The notes beneath the pieces are model-generated. The model was not told where the DNA came from. It searched no databases and worked only from the letters and a program-made list of their open reading frames with translations. DNA of 17,617 bases, taken from an uncultured bacterium. Lineage in GTDB: Bacteria; Fidelibacterota; Marinisomatia; Marinisomatales; UBA1611. The translations under genes and the position numbers were made by a program. The stretch spans positions 1 to 17,617 of the forward strand of contig CALKMQ010000204.1 in assembly GCA_938092125.1 (NCBI GenBank), read 5' to 3'. This document shows, piece after piece, positions 1 to 7,519 of this stretch; positions within the stretch are counted from its first letter, which is position 1; each line of letters begins with the position of its first letter.

Positions 1-108
1 ACGAGGAGCAGCTGTTGTAGCAAGTGTTGCCATCATTGCTGCAGTAACAGCAAACTCAGCAAGTGAGTTACCTTTATTACTTCTTATTTTATTAAATATT
101 CGTTTCAT
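1..108 (-). CDS. Type IV pilin-like prepilin, N-terminal 36 residues only (runs off the window)
   Basis: The visible 36 residues start MKRIFNKIRSNKG and continue into NSLAEFAVTAAMMA, nearly identical to the N-terminus of the complete pilin gene at 388-1053 (one difference in the 24 residues from the cleavage-site Gly onward). A short basic leader ends in Gly13. Cleavage there by prepilin peptidase would leave Glu at +5 and Pro at +22, the two hallmark positions of type IV pilins, but Asn rather than Phe/Met at +1. ATG at 108 is preceded by AAGGT (116-120) at 7-base spacing. A sigma-54 promoter lies 42 bases upstream. The globular part is outside the window, so its specific role (major or minor pilin) cannot be judged. 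It looks like a tandem duplicate of its neighbour with its own matched promoter. Confidence 0.85.
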   Translation of the reverse strand, partial: MKRIFNKIRSNKGNSLAEFAVTAAMMATLATTAAPR

Positions 109-149
109 TTTAATTACCTTGTTAAATATTTTCATAGTTACTCATATAT

Positions 150-165
150 AACAAACGGCGTGCCA
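150..165 (-). promoter_or_regulatory. Sigma-54 (-24/-12) promoter of the edge pilin gene
   Basis: Read on the minus strand, 165-150 is TGGCAC-GCCGT-TTGTT. This matches the sigma-54 consensus TGGCAC-N5-TTGCA with a perfect -24 element and one or two changes in the -12 element. The predicted start point is near 139, leaving a leader of about 30 bases with AAGGT before the ATG at 108. The second pilin gene carries the same pattern at the same place. Confidence 0.82.
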
Positions 166-263
166 CAAATGGTATAAAATCAGAAAATAGTATTTTTATA
201 GAGGATAAATAATTTTAAATAAATTTAGAAGGGTAGGAGGGAAGAAATAAAAAAGTGAAGATT

Positions 264-290
264 GTTTACATATTGTAAACTTTTGTTACA
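264..290. promoter_or_regulatory. Candidate activator (enhancer) site upstream of the edge pilin gene
   Basis: TGTAA-N7-TTACA (274-278 and 286-290) is centred about 143 bp upstream of the predicted sigma-54 start point. It overlaps a second inverted repeat GTTTAC-N5-GTAAAC (264-269 and 275-280). The 12-mer TACATATTGTAA (267-278) and the heptamer TGTTACA (284-290) recur with identical spacing upstream of the other pilin gene. NtrC-family activators bind such dyads 100-200 bp upstream of sigma-54 promoters. That the activator encoded at 3589-5043 binds here is inference. Confidence 0.65.
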
Positions 291-336
291 GAATGTATAT
301 GTAATTTTTTGATACAAATAATAAGTTGTATACAAT

Positions 337-363
337 AAAAAAGCCCTGACTAATCAGGGCTTT
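337..363 (-). terminator. Rho-independent terminator after the complete pilin gene
   Basis: A perfect 7-bp stem GCCCTGA/TCAGGGC (343-349 and 354-360) closes a CTAA loop. On the minus strand it is followed by six T (342-337). It starts 25 bases past the stop codon of the pilin gene at 388. The stem is extendable by flanking A/T pairs. It isolates the two pilin genes as separate transcripts, which fits each having its own promoter. Confidence 0.9.
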
Positions 364-387
364 ATAATAATATTATTGTACAATGAA

Positions 388-1053
388 CTATGGTTGATAT
401 TTCTTAAATAGCTTAGATGGATTCTCATTATCCGCTACATATAAAATGGGCGAGCATTCTAAACATTGCACTGCAACATAAGTACCATCGCCATCAGGAT
501 CAACATAATCAACCCCACCAGGAAGAACTATATATATATAGTGGCCATCCTGGAAAGGGCTTTTAATTGCGTTGTTTGCAAATTCAGCCATGTACTCTAC
601 ATGTCCTTCAGTTCCTTGATCATCAGTGATAGTACTCTCTATCGCCTTGTTGGCTCCAGCAGCAGTTGTACCAAAAATAGATCTCCACTTGGCTCCTTCA
701 CTATGGTCATATGTATTGAAGGCGGTCGATTCATCAGCATCTTCGCCAATTACTGATAGAAGCATTATTTCACTATCATATCCACCGACTGCAACATTAT
801 ATTTCTCTTGGCCAGGAAATCTTCCACGGCCTTCAGCAGTAACTCTATTGTTGAAAAAGTTTGAAGAAGCAATTACAATTTTATCAATTTCAGCTAATGT
901 CTTCTTTTCTTTAGCGCCTTCACCAATTCCTGAAAATCTGGGGGCGGCTGTTGTCGCAAGTGTTGCCATCATTGCTGTTGTGACAGCAAACTCAGCTAGT
1001 GAGTTTCCACTGATGCTTTTAAATTTTTTCTTGATATTTTTTAATCTTACCAT
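388..1053 (-). CDS. Type IV pilin-like prepilin with unusual Asn at mature +1
   Basis: 221 residues. A basic leader (residues 1-16, several Lys/Arg) ends in Gly16. The predicted mature N-terminus NSLAEFAVTTAMMATLA has Glu at +5 and Pro at +22, as in type IVa pilins, but Asn at +1 and five Thr inside the normally very hydrophobic first helix. The C-terminal region carries DPDGDG (185-190), which resembles an acidic calcium-binding loop, and Cys197-x-x-Cys200, which could form a small disulphide loop. No lamin-like or other extra domain is recognised. ATG at 1053 is preceded by AGGAA 8 bases upstream. It lies beside the pilus assembly genes, and a terminator follows. It is likely a structural pilin or pseudopilin exported and assembled by the PilB/PilC/PilD products encoded upstream; which of these is not decidable here. 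Confidence 0.88.
   Translation of the reverse strand: MVRLKNIKKKFKSISGNSLAEFAVTTAMMATLATTAAPRFSGIGEGAKEKKTLAEIDKIVIASSNFFNNRVTAEGRGRFPGQEKYNVAVGGYDSEIMLLSVIGEDADESTAFNTYDHSEGAKWRSIFGTTAAGANKAIESTITDDQGTEGHVEYMAEFANNAIKSPFQDGHYIYIVLPGGVDYVDPDGDGTYVAVQCLECSPILYVADNENPSKLFKKYQP
937..1008. repeat. Degenerate direct repeat of 1-72 (pilin gene duplication)
   Basis: Bases 941-1008 match 5-72 over almost their whole length with scattered, mostly third-position changes. They encode the conserved first helix of the two pilin paralogues. The offset is 936 bases, about one gene plus its promoter, so the duplication appears to have copied the regulatory region too. It is reported because the repeat could recombine or confuse assembly. 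Confidence 0.75.
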
Positions 1054-1097
1054 AATTCAAATTCCTAGTTAAATATTTAGTGCACTTGTTTTATTAT

Positions 1098-1113
1098 AAC
1101 AATATCTGTGCCA
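1098..1113 (-). promoter_or_regulatory. Sigma-54 (-24/-12) promoter of the complete pilin gene
   Basis: Read on the minus strand, 1113-1098 is TGGCAC-AGATA-TTGTT. The -24 box is perfect and the -12 box is the same TTGTT variant as in the promoter at 150-165. The predicted start point is near 1087, with a leader of about 33 bases to the ATG at 1053. No good -35/-10 pair was seen competing with it. Confidence 0.82.
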
Positions 1114-1213
1114 AAAGTTACTTAAAAAAATATAAATATTATTTTATCTCAATAAATATTATTTATTTTAAAAAAATAGATTTTATAACCAAAAATTTTC
1201 CACAGCAAATTAA

Positions 1214-1237
1214 TACATATTGTAACAGTATGTTACA
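1214..1237. promoter_or_regulatory. Candidate activator (enhancer) site upstream of the complete pilin gene
   Basis: TGTAAC-N5-GTTACA (1221-1226 and 1232-1237) is a perfect dyad centred about 142 bp upstream of the predicted start point. It sits at the end of TACATATTGTAA (1214-1225), a 12-mer shared with the other pilin promoter region at the same distance. A related TGATACA follows at 1240-1246. The site lies 16 bases beyond the stop codon of the Mrr-like gene. The 17-bp size and N5 spacing resemble NtrC-type enhancer dyads. Confidence 0.68.
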
Positions 1238-1252
1238 CATGATACAATCTCA

Positions 1253-2263
1253 TCAATCTAGATCTGATGCAATAGTCCAGAATGATTTTAATGGTATTTC
1301 ACCAATGATGTAATTATCTAAATCTTCATAATGCGATAGAACTTGATCAATTAAGTCATTCTGGTTCCATAGTCGAACTTTAAAAAACTCATTGGACCGT
1401 TCTTGTTCTACATTGCTCTTAAATCCACCCCAAGCTACCAATAGTCCGTAATTTGCTCCAACGTCATTCATCGTTCCTAAAAACTTATCAAGTGTTGCAA
1501 CGGGAACGTCATCTGCTCTGACTTGAATGCATATTCTTGCATCATCATCAAAGCCCATTCCGCCTTTAGCAGCAAGAATATCTAAATCAGAGCCTGATTC
1601 ATCTGATGAGCCCATATGGGTGGTGTAGCCTTTTGCTTCCATGACAGCTTTTACAAGTTTGGCAAGTCTATGACCTTTAAACTTTGTTCGAATTAGCTGA
1701 GCGATTTGGTCTCTTGAAATTTCTTGGAGCAACGCCACGAGTTCATTCATTTGGTCGTAACTAGTATCATCATCCTTTGTTGGTGCCCAATCGTTATCCG
1801 CCATGGTATGGAAAACTTTTTCTACACCATCAGCATTAAAAACATCTTTAAAACCACCTAATTGATAAAGGATATCTGTTGGGAAATAGCCTCTTGGAAT
1901 ATCTTTTTCTATCCATTTAATTTCTCTAGAATGGTAATAAGGGTCTACACCGCCTTTTTCATAGATGTATCCACCTGTTACTTCACCAACATGCAATACG
2001 GGGCTTAGTTTACTAGGAACAATGACCCAATCTTTTTGTTGCACTTCATGAGCAAATGACCATATTTGATCAGACCAACTTGAAAGTTTTGAGGATGGTA
2101 GCGTTGGATAAAATTCATCTAGAGAAATCCGAAGCGCTGATTGCTCAGCAATTTTGTTAAGGTCTGTTTTAAAACCATCCCTTGTTAAATATACTTTGTT
2201 TTCTTGAAGAAAACGGTTTTCATATTCTCCGAATTTTCCACCTCTAACAACCCAAATTGACAT
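1253..2263 (-). CDS. Mrr-type restriction endonuclease-like protein
   Basis: 336 residues. The N-terminal half (about 1-140; motifs WVVRGG, VGEVTGGYIY, and an Arg-x-x-x-Trp followed by IPR) looks like the domain that precedes Mrr catalytic domains in predicted restriction proteins. The C-terminal half (about 185-310) resembles the Mrr PD-(D/E)xK fold: a helix LVKAVMEAKGY, then GSDLDIL with Asp228, then CIQVR with Gln247-x-Arg249. The usual motif ends in Gln-x-Lys, so catalytic Lys is replaced by Arg and activity is uncertain. ATG at 2263 has AAGGA at good spacing. No methylase or other restriction gene is adjacent. It sits between pilC and the pilin genes, separated from both, which suggests an insertion into the pilus locus. 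It could act on modified DNA, or be an inactive relic or a regulator. Confidence 0.75.
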   Translation of the reverse strand: MSIWVVRGGKFGEYENRFLQENKVYLTRDGFKTDLNKIAEQSALRISLDEFYPTLPSSKLSSWSDQIWSFAHEVQQKDWVIVPSKLSPVLHVGEVTGGYIYEKGGVDPYYHSREIKWIEKDIPRGYFPTDILYQLGGFKDVFNADGVEKVFHTMADNDWAPTKDDDTSYDQMNELVALLQEISRDQIAQLIRTKFKGHRLAKLVKAVMEAKGYTTHMGSSDESGSDLDILAAKGGMGFDDDARICIQVRADDVPVATLDKFLGTMNDVGANYGLLVAWGGFKSNVEQERSNEFFKVRLWNQNDLIDQVLSHYEDLDNYIIGEIPLKSFWTIASDLD

Positions 2264-2357
2264 ACTTATTCCTTTTAATCTTTATATACTATGTTAAAAT
2301 AATTTAATACAAAACTTTGTTATCTATCACGATTATTTAATTTGTTAGCATTGCTCT

Positions 2358-3611
2358 TTAATTATTGGCCAAAGATTCATACATATCCCATATCGGTAAA
2401 AATATAGAGAGTGCCAGTACTAAAATCATTGCGCCCATTATTACTGTAATAATAGGCTCTAAAGTAGAGGTAAGCGTACGAACTCTTGTCTGAGTTTCGT
2501 TATCAACCATTAATGCTATTTCGACTAACATATCATCCAAGGAAGCTGCTTCTTCTCCAACTTGGATCATTTTTATTTGTTGTGCTTCAAAAATATCTGA
2601 ACCATATTTATCTAAAGACTTAGCAATTTTATGACCAAGCCCCACATCTGATTTAGTATTTGCGAGTTTGTGTTGTACGTAACTATTTCCAGTACTTCTC
2701 GAAGAAATTGTTAAAGATTCTAAAATCGGGACACCTGTTCTATTTAATGTTTCAAGTACGTGACAAAATCTTGAAATAGCCATATTTTTAAAGATCTTTC
2801 CAAAAACAGGAGCGTTAATTTTAAATCTATCCCAAGCAATTGCGCCCTTTTTAGTTCGTTTAAAATGAAAAAATAATCCTGCGAGTATTGCAATACCGAT
2901 CATAAGATAGAAAGAATAATTTTGTAAAAAAGTATCAATCCCAAGTAAAATTCTTGTTGGGAGTGGTAATTCAATACCTGTTTGACTAAAAAGGACAGAA
3001 AATCGAGGTAGAATAAATGCAACAGCATAAAAACCAACTGTCACGGTTATTCCGATGACAATCATTGGATATCTTATTGCTTGTTTGATTCCATTCGTTA
3101 ATTGCAAATCGTAACTGATAAAATCTGCAAGTTTAAAAAGAACAGTTTCTAAAACGCCTGAGCTCTCTCCAGCTCTGATAATATTAATATACATTGTATC
3201 AAAGACTTTTGGATGTTTTTCCAATGAATTTGAAAGGGTGGCTCCAGCAGAAATATCTTCAATAATCTTTTTAATTGTTTTATTTAAAAGCGGGTTAATC
3301 GTTTTTGAAAGCATTGACTCTAAAGCATCAATCAGAGGAACACCAGCCTTAAGCATTACGGATAATTGTCTAGAAAAATTATATATCGCATCAGGCGGAA
3401 CGCTGTCGAAAACGTTTACATCAAGCTTTTCAAAAACAGAGACCTTTTTAACTGTGATTGATATTGGGTCCAGCCCCATTTTTTTGAGCTGCTCTAAAAC
3501 AATTCTTTCCTCGATTGCTTTAATTTCACCTTTCACCACAGATGATTTTTGATCTCTTGCGATGTAAGAAAATATTTCTACAGTATTTTTACTCTTTGCC
3601 GCGGAGGCCAT
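2358..3611 (-). CDS. pilC: Type IV pilus / type II secretion inner-membrane platform protein PilC (GspF)
   Basis: 417 residues, the usual length for PilC/GspF. Two repeated T2SSF domains are visible at about 78-200 and 280-403. The first contains FSRQLSVMLKAGVPL, and the second its counterpart FCHVLETLNRTGVPILESL. Membrane segments lie near 182-202, 232-250 and 384-408, the last with the family's conserved LEPIITVIMG pattern. The protein forms the membrane base on which the PilB ATPase acts to add pilin subunits. ATG at 3611 lies inside the end of the activator gene (23-base overlap), with GGAA just upstream, so the two are translationally coupled. No frameshift or missing domain is seen. Confidence 0.95.
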   Translation of the reverse strand: MASAAKSKNTVEIFSYIARDQKSSVVKGEIKAIEERIVLEQLKKMGLDPISITVKKVSVFEKLDVNVFDSVPPDAIYNFSRQLSVMLKAGVPLIDALESMLSKTINPLLNKTIKKIIEDISAGATLSNSLEKHPKVFDTMYINIIRAGESSGVLETVLFKLADFISYDLQLTNGIKQAIRYPMIVIGITVTVGFYAVAFILPRFSVLFSQTGIELPLPTRILLGIDTFLQNYSFYLMIGIAILAGLFFHFKRTKKGAIAWDRFKINAPVFGKIFKNMAISRFCHVLETLNRTGVPILESLTISSRSTGNSYVQHKLANTKSDVGLGHKIAKSLDKYGSDIFEAQQIKMIQVGEEAASLDDMLVEIALMVDNETQTRVRTLTSTLEPIITVIMGAMILVLALSIFLPIWDMYESLANN

Positions 3612-5043
3612 ATTGTTCCAATTTTCTATAAAGTGTCATTCTACTAATTCCTAATTCTTCTGCTGTTGTAGTCATGTTCCATTTATTTCTTTCAACGCTT
3701 GATTTTATTGCGTCCATTTCAATCTCTTTAAGGGTTGCAATTTTTTGTGTAGGATTTGAATCTGTTAATGTTTCTGTAATTGCATCGCTACTTACAGAAT
3801 GTCTTTTTTCTGGTTCTTCTTCCAGCTCAGGTTTAACCGTTTTTGGTTCTTTTTGAGATTCAATAATTATTTCTTTTTCATCTAATACTGAACCTAAATC
3901 TTCTTCGGTTAAATATTTATTATTGCAAATCAGAAGAGCTCTCTCTAAAGTATTTTCAAGCTCTCTAACATTTCCTGGCCATGAATAATCAATTAATCTA
4001 TCAATTGCTTTTGGTGCGATGTAGCTGACATTAAGATTATGCTTCTTTTTAAGAGATTTAAAAATAGCATAAGTTAAAAGAGGAATATCCACTTTTCTAT
4101 CTCTTAAAGGAGGAAGCGTAACAGGGAAAACATTTATACGATGAAATAGGTCTTCCCTAAATTCCCCTTCTTTTATCTTCTTATTTAGGTCTTGATTTGT
4201 TGCAGAAATAACTCGTACATCTACTTTATGAGTTTCTGCTCCACCAACCCTTTCTATTTCACCACTTTCCAATACTCTTAATATTTTTGCTTGTAGAGAA
4301 GTACTCATATCTCCAATCTCATCAAGGAAAATAGTTCCACCATTAGCAACTAAAAATTTTCCATCTTTTTTCTCATCTGCTCCAGTGAAAGAGCCCTTTT
4401 CATGTCCAAATAATTCACTTTCAAGAAGTTCTGAAGGAATGGCTGGACAGTTAACCGATACTAATGGTTTTTTACTTCTTTTACTGGTGTCATGCATAAA
4501 TTTTGCAGTTAAATTTTTTCCTGTTCCACTTTCACCATAAAGAATTGTTATAACATCTTTTTCTTGAATTTGAAGAAGTAGTGTATAAATTTTCTGCATG
4601 GAATCTGAAACACCCAAAATAGTACTTAAGCCATGCGAGTTTATTTGACGTCGCTGATTTTTATTTAACCCCCTGCTAAAATTGATAAATGTTGAGCAAC
4701 TATCGATAAGTTCATTAAAGTGTTCAACAGAAGAACCTTTAGGTTCAAACCAGCCAGATAAACCATTATCAAAATCAGTTAAAATTTCAGCTCTTCTTTT
4801 ATCAGACCTCACGATTGCGATAATGGGTGTTTTGCTATAATGCTCTAATTGCTTAATCAAATTACTTGGGTCCATTAAAGGTAATTGGTCCTCAATAATT
4901 ACAGCGCTGTATCTATTTTCGCTATCAGCCAATGCATTCAGTGCAATCATTCCATTTTGCACTGCATCGATTTTTTTATCGGATTTATTTAATATCTGTT
5001 TAATATCAACTGAGTCACCTACATATAAAATTGGATCTATCAT
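3589..5043 (-). CDS. NtrC-family sigma-54 activator with a degenerate receiver domain
   Basis: 484 residues from the ATG at 5043, which overlaps the pilB stop as TGATG; a TTG one codon earlier is less likely. Domains: receiver (about 1-120), AAA+ sigma-54 interaction domain (about 142-375), and a Fis-type helix-turn-helix at the C-terminus (about 440-480, ISRMTLYRKL). The AAA+ part is intact: Walker A GESGTGKN (170-177), GSFTGA loop (217-222, the GAFTGA variant that contacts sigma-54), Walker B with Asp241-Glu242, and WPGNVREL (355-362). The receiver is not intact. The phosphoacceptor position holds Glu51 (context IIEDQLP), the paired acidic residue is Gly9, the conserved Thr is Val78 and the conserved Lys is Glu100. 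It probably activates the two sigma-54 pilin promoters in this window and is likely insensitive to normal phosphorylation. It resembles PilR in role, but no PilS-like kinase is nearby. Confidence 0.92.
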   Translation of the reverse strand: MIDPILYVGDSVDIKQILNKSDKKIDAVQNGMIALNALADSENRYSAVIIEDQLPLMDPSNLIKQLEHYSKTPIIAIVRSDKRRAEILTDFDNGLSGWFEPKGSSVEHFNELIDSCSTFINFSRGLNKNQRRQINSHGLSTILGVSDSMQKIYTLLLQIQEKDVITILYGESGTGKNLTAKFMHDTSKRSKKPLVSVNCPAIPSELLESELFGHEKGSFTGADEKKDGKFLVANGGTIFLDEIGDMSTSLQAKILRVLESGEIERVGGAETHKVDVRVISATNQDLNKKIKEGEFREDLFHRINVFPVTLPPLRDRKVDIPLLTYAIFKSLKKKHNLNVSYIAPKAIDRLIDYSWPGNVRELENTLERALLICNNKYLTEEDLGSVLDEKEIIIESQKEPKTVKPELEEEPEKRHSVSSDAITETLTDSNPTQKIATLKEIEMDAIKSSVERNKWNMTTTAEELGISRMTLYRKLEQYGLRGKE

Positions 5044-6698
5044 CAAATAGTATCCGTTCCAAGTGTTTCTAAAATTTCTTGTAACGATGTTTCTCCACGT
5101 TGTGCTTTTATTAAGCCATCATGTAATAGTGAAAACATTCCATATTCTATTGCTTTTTGTCTTATAACATGGCCCGGTTTCTGTTCCATTACTAGATCAG
5201 CAATGTCATTATTCATTCTAATGAGCTCAAAAAGCCCAACCCGGCCTTGATATCCTGTATTTCTACAGCTCAAACAACCAACACCTTTATAAAACTCGAT
5301 TGGTTCATCGACTTCGAGGCCAAATTTTATTAACTCTGAAGGTTCGACCATATGTTTTTCGCGACATTCTTTGCATAATTTTCTAACGAGCCTTTGAGAT
5401 AATATTCCTTTTACTGTAGAAGTAATCAAAAAGGGCTCCATCCCCCAGTTTAAAAGCCTTGTGAATCCTGATGCTGAATCATTTGTGTGTATTGTACTAA
5501 ATACTAGATGACCAGTTAAGGCAGCTCTAATAGCAAGCTCTACCGTTTCCTCATCTCGGACCTCACCTACCATAATTATGTCAGGATCTTGTCTTAAAAT
5601 AGCTCTTAATGCTGAAGCGAAAGTGACACCTGATCTTCGGTTAACTTGGGCCTGATTTATGTTATCTAAATCATATTCGATAGGGTCTTCGATTGTTACA
5701 ATATTGACATCAGGGTTGTCCATCTTATTTAATGTGGAATAAAGAGTCGTCGTTTTTCCACTACCTGTTGGACCTGAAACGAGGATGATTCCTTCTCCTC
5801 CAATAAGCATATCTTCAAAGCGATTAAGGATGTCTTTTTCAAATCCTAAGCCATCAAGGTCATGCATCGCATCGGAAATGTTTAATAATCGAAGTACTGA
5901 CTTCTCTCCATAAAGAGTCGGGTATGTTGAAACACGCAGATCTAGTCTATCATTATTCATATCAAATAAAATTCTACCATCCTGTGGTCTTCTAGATTCT
6001 GCAATGTCCATATTGCCCATGATTTTAATTCTAGATGTTAATGGCGTGGCAATGGAAACAGGCAGGGTTTGAAAGTCTACTAATTTTCCATCTATCCTAA
6101 ATCTCACTCGAATATCAGTTTCTCTTGTCTCTATGTGTATATCACTAGCTCGGTATTTGGCACTGTTTTCAATGATGCTATCAACTAGTTGAACAATTCG
6201 TGTATCATCAATATCATCAATACTAATATCTTCATCTTCAAAACCGCTCAATGTTGACATGCCGTAATAAATATCTATAGCAGCCTGAAGTTCGTTTGCA
6301 GTAACTATAATTGGCTCAGCTTTAAGGCCAGATGCATTTCTAGCCGCATTTATTGGGTCAGGATCTATTGGGTCAACAATAGCAACATTTATTGTATTAT
6401 TAAGATTAAAGATTGGTAAAACGTTGTATTCCCTAACTATTCTTTCGGGTATCATGCCCAGAACTGATTTATCAACTTCAAAATGCCCAAGTTCAACAGC
6501 TGGGATATGAAGTTGTTGGCTTAAAAATCGATTTCTTGTTTTCTCATCAATGAGTCCAGCACTGATTAAAACTTCACCAATGTAGCCACTATTTACTTCT
6601 TTAGCTTGTTTGAGTAAGGCCTGTTCAAGCTGTTCAGGTTCAATTATACCTGCCTCGATCAACAAGAGTCCTAAATTTTTTTTTCTTGTAATAGCCAT
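5043..6698 (-). CDS. pilB: Type IV pilus assembly ATPase PilB (GspE family)
   Basis: 551 residues from the ATG at 6698, which overlaps the pilD stop as TAATG. A GTG eight codons upstream also keeps the frame open but is inside pilD and less likely. The N-terminus holds an MshEN/T2SSE_N-type region (LLLIEAGIIEPEQL, then VLISAGLID); its first repeat reads NLG where c-di-GMP-binding MshEN domains have RLG. The ATPase core has Walker A GPTGSGKT (309-316), Asp box TIEDPIEY (335-342), Walker B with catalytic Glu379, and His box from His404. Cys442, Cys445, Cys475 and Cys478 form the tetracysteine zinc site typical of PilB/GspE and absent from the retraction ATPase PilT. It is cytoplasmic and powers pilin extrusion with PilC. 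Confidence 0.95.
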   Translation of the reverse strand: MAITRKKNLGLLLIEAGIIEPEQLEQALLKQAKEVNSGYIGEVLISAGLIDEKTRNRFLSQQLHIPAVELGHFEVDKSVLGMIPERIVREYNVLPIFNLNNTINVAIVDPIDPDPINAARNASGLKAEPIIVTANELQAAIDIYYGMSTLSGFEDEDISIDDIDDTRIVQLVDSIIENSAKYRASDIHIETRETDIRVRFRIDGKLVDFQTLPVSIATPLTSRIKIMGNMDIAESRRPQDGRILFDMNNDRLDLRVSTYPTLYGEKSVLRLLNISDAMHDLDGLGFEKDILNRFEDMLIGGEGIILVSGPTGSGKTTTLYSTLNKMDNPDVNIVTIEDPIEYDLDNINQAQVNRRSGVTFASALRAILRQDPDIIMVGEVRDEETVELAIRAALTGHLVFSTIHTNDSASGFTRLLNWGMEPFLITSTVKGILSQRLVRKLCKECREKHMVEPSELIKFGLEVDEPIEFYKGVGCLSCRNTGYQGRVGLFELIRMNNDIADLVMEQKPGHVIRQKAIEYGMFSLLHDGLIKAQRGETSLQEILETLGTDTI

Positions 6699-7519
6699 TA
6701 AAAGAAATACTCTCCGTTCCACATATTTGTGAAATACCAGTTAATAATATGGTTTCCACCGCCGACAGTTTTTGTGAGGATTGTTAGGAGTGTCCCTGCG
6801 GCGATTGCTGGACCAAATGGAACCATGTGATCATCGCTTACTTCTTTAGCAATTAATAGAATTAAACTCATAAAACCACCAAAAATAAAACTAAGAAACA
6901 AGGCTAAAAGGGACAACTCTGAACCAAGAAAAGAGCCTAATACAAATCCAAGTTTTACATCCCCAAAACCCATTGCCTCTTTTTTAAAAACAAAGGTACC
7001 CATTGCACCCATTATGAACAAGGTCCCACCAAAAGTAAGGAAACCATATATGCCATCCATTATTGATATGGGTAATAAATTAAATGTGTGAGCGATTATA
7101 GAAATTATAAATCCAAAAATGATAAACTCATTTGGAATAACGAAATGATCTACGTCAATGAATGTTATAGCGATTAACATGAAACACAATAACACAACTA
7201 CCAAAAATTCATACGATGGGCCATAAATATTTAACAACATTAATGCCATCATACCACAAATGAATTCAACTAAAGGATATCTAACACTGATTGACGATCT
7301 ACAATTTCTACATTTAGCTAAAAGTGCTATATAGCTCAATACTGGAATATTATCGTACCAAGCAATCTGTTTCCCGCATCCATTACATCTAGAGCGAGGC
7401 TTAATAATAGACTTATTGTTGGGTACACGATAAATAATTACGTTTAAAAAACTACCAACCACTAAGCCAATAATAACTGCATATATTTGCATGAATGGAT
7501 AAAGCTCCTTAACTATCAT
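6698..7519 (-). CDS. pilD: Prepilin peptidase / N-methyltransferase PilD (A24 family)
   Basis: 273 residues. It cleaves the basic leader from prepilins and methylates the new N-terminus at the inner membrane. The N-terminal VVGSFLNVIIYRVP segment is family-typical, followed by a zinc-binding pair CxxC (45, 48) and CxxC (70, 73), which belongs to the methyltransferase part. The two catalytic aspartates are Asp122 (FIDVDHFVIPN) and Asp187 (GFGDVK). About seven further hydrophobic segments follow. ATG at 7519 overlaps the end of the receiver gene by 11 bases with AGGG upstream. An ATG at 7492 behind a strong AAGGAG, but at 12-base spacing, is an alternative. The N-methylation substrate here would be Asn at +1 rather than Phe, which is unusual. 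Confidence 0.95.
   Translation of the reverse strand: MIVKELYPFMQIYAVIIGLVVGSFLNVIIYRVPNNKSIIKPRSRCNGCGKQIAWYDNIPVLSYIALLAKCRNCRSSISVRYPLVEFICGMMALMLLNIYGPSYEFLVVVLLCFMLIAITFIDVDHFVIPNEFIIFGFIISIIAHTFNLLPISIMDGIYGFLTFGGTLFIMGAMGTFVFKKEAMGFGDVKLGFVLGSFLGSELSLLALFLSFIFGGFMSLILLIAKEVSDDHMVPFGPAIAAGTLLTILTKTVGGGNHIINWYFTNMWNGEYFF

Noticed and set aside
626..1072. Open reading frame on the plus strand across the pilin gene
   Set aside because: It is antisense to a convincing pilin gene, has no recognisable domain and no ribosome site; it is a shadow frame. The same holds for the plus frames at 466-756 and 3238-3552 and the minus frames inside the beta-galactosidase gene.
1151..1167. Palindrome AATAAAT-ATT-ATTTATT as a terminator
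   Set aside because: Stem is all A/T and lies between the sigma-54 enhancer and promoter; expected by chance in this composition.
1080..1313. 77-codon plus-strand frame over the pilin promoter
   Set aside because: It spans the sigma-54 promoter, enhancer dyad and the end of the Mrr-like gene, with a low-complexity Tyr/Ile/Asn/Lys-rich product typical of AT-rich noncoding DNA.
5043..6722. Start of pilB at the upstream GTG (6722)
   Set aside because: The extra eight residues lie within the end of pilD, and the ATG at 6698 forms a TAATG overlap typical of translational coupling.
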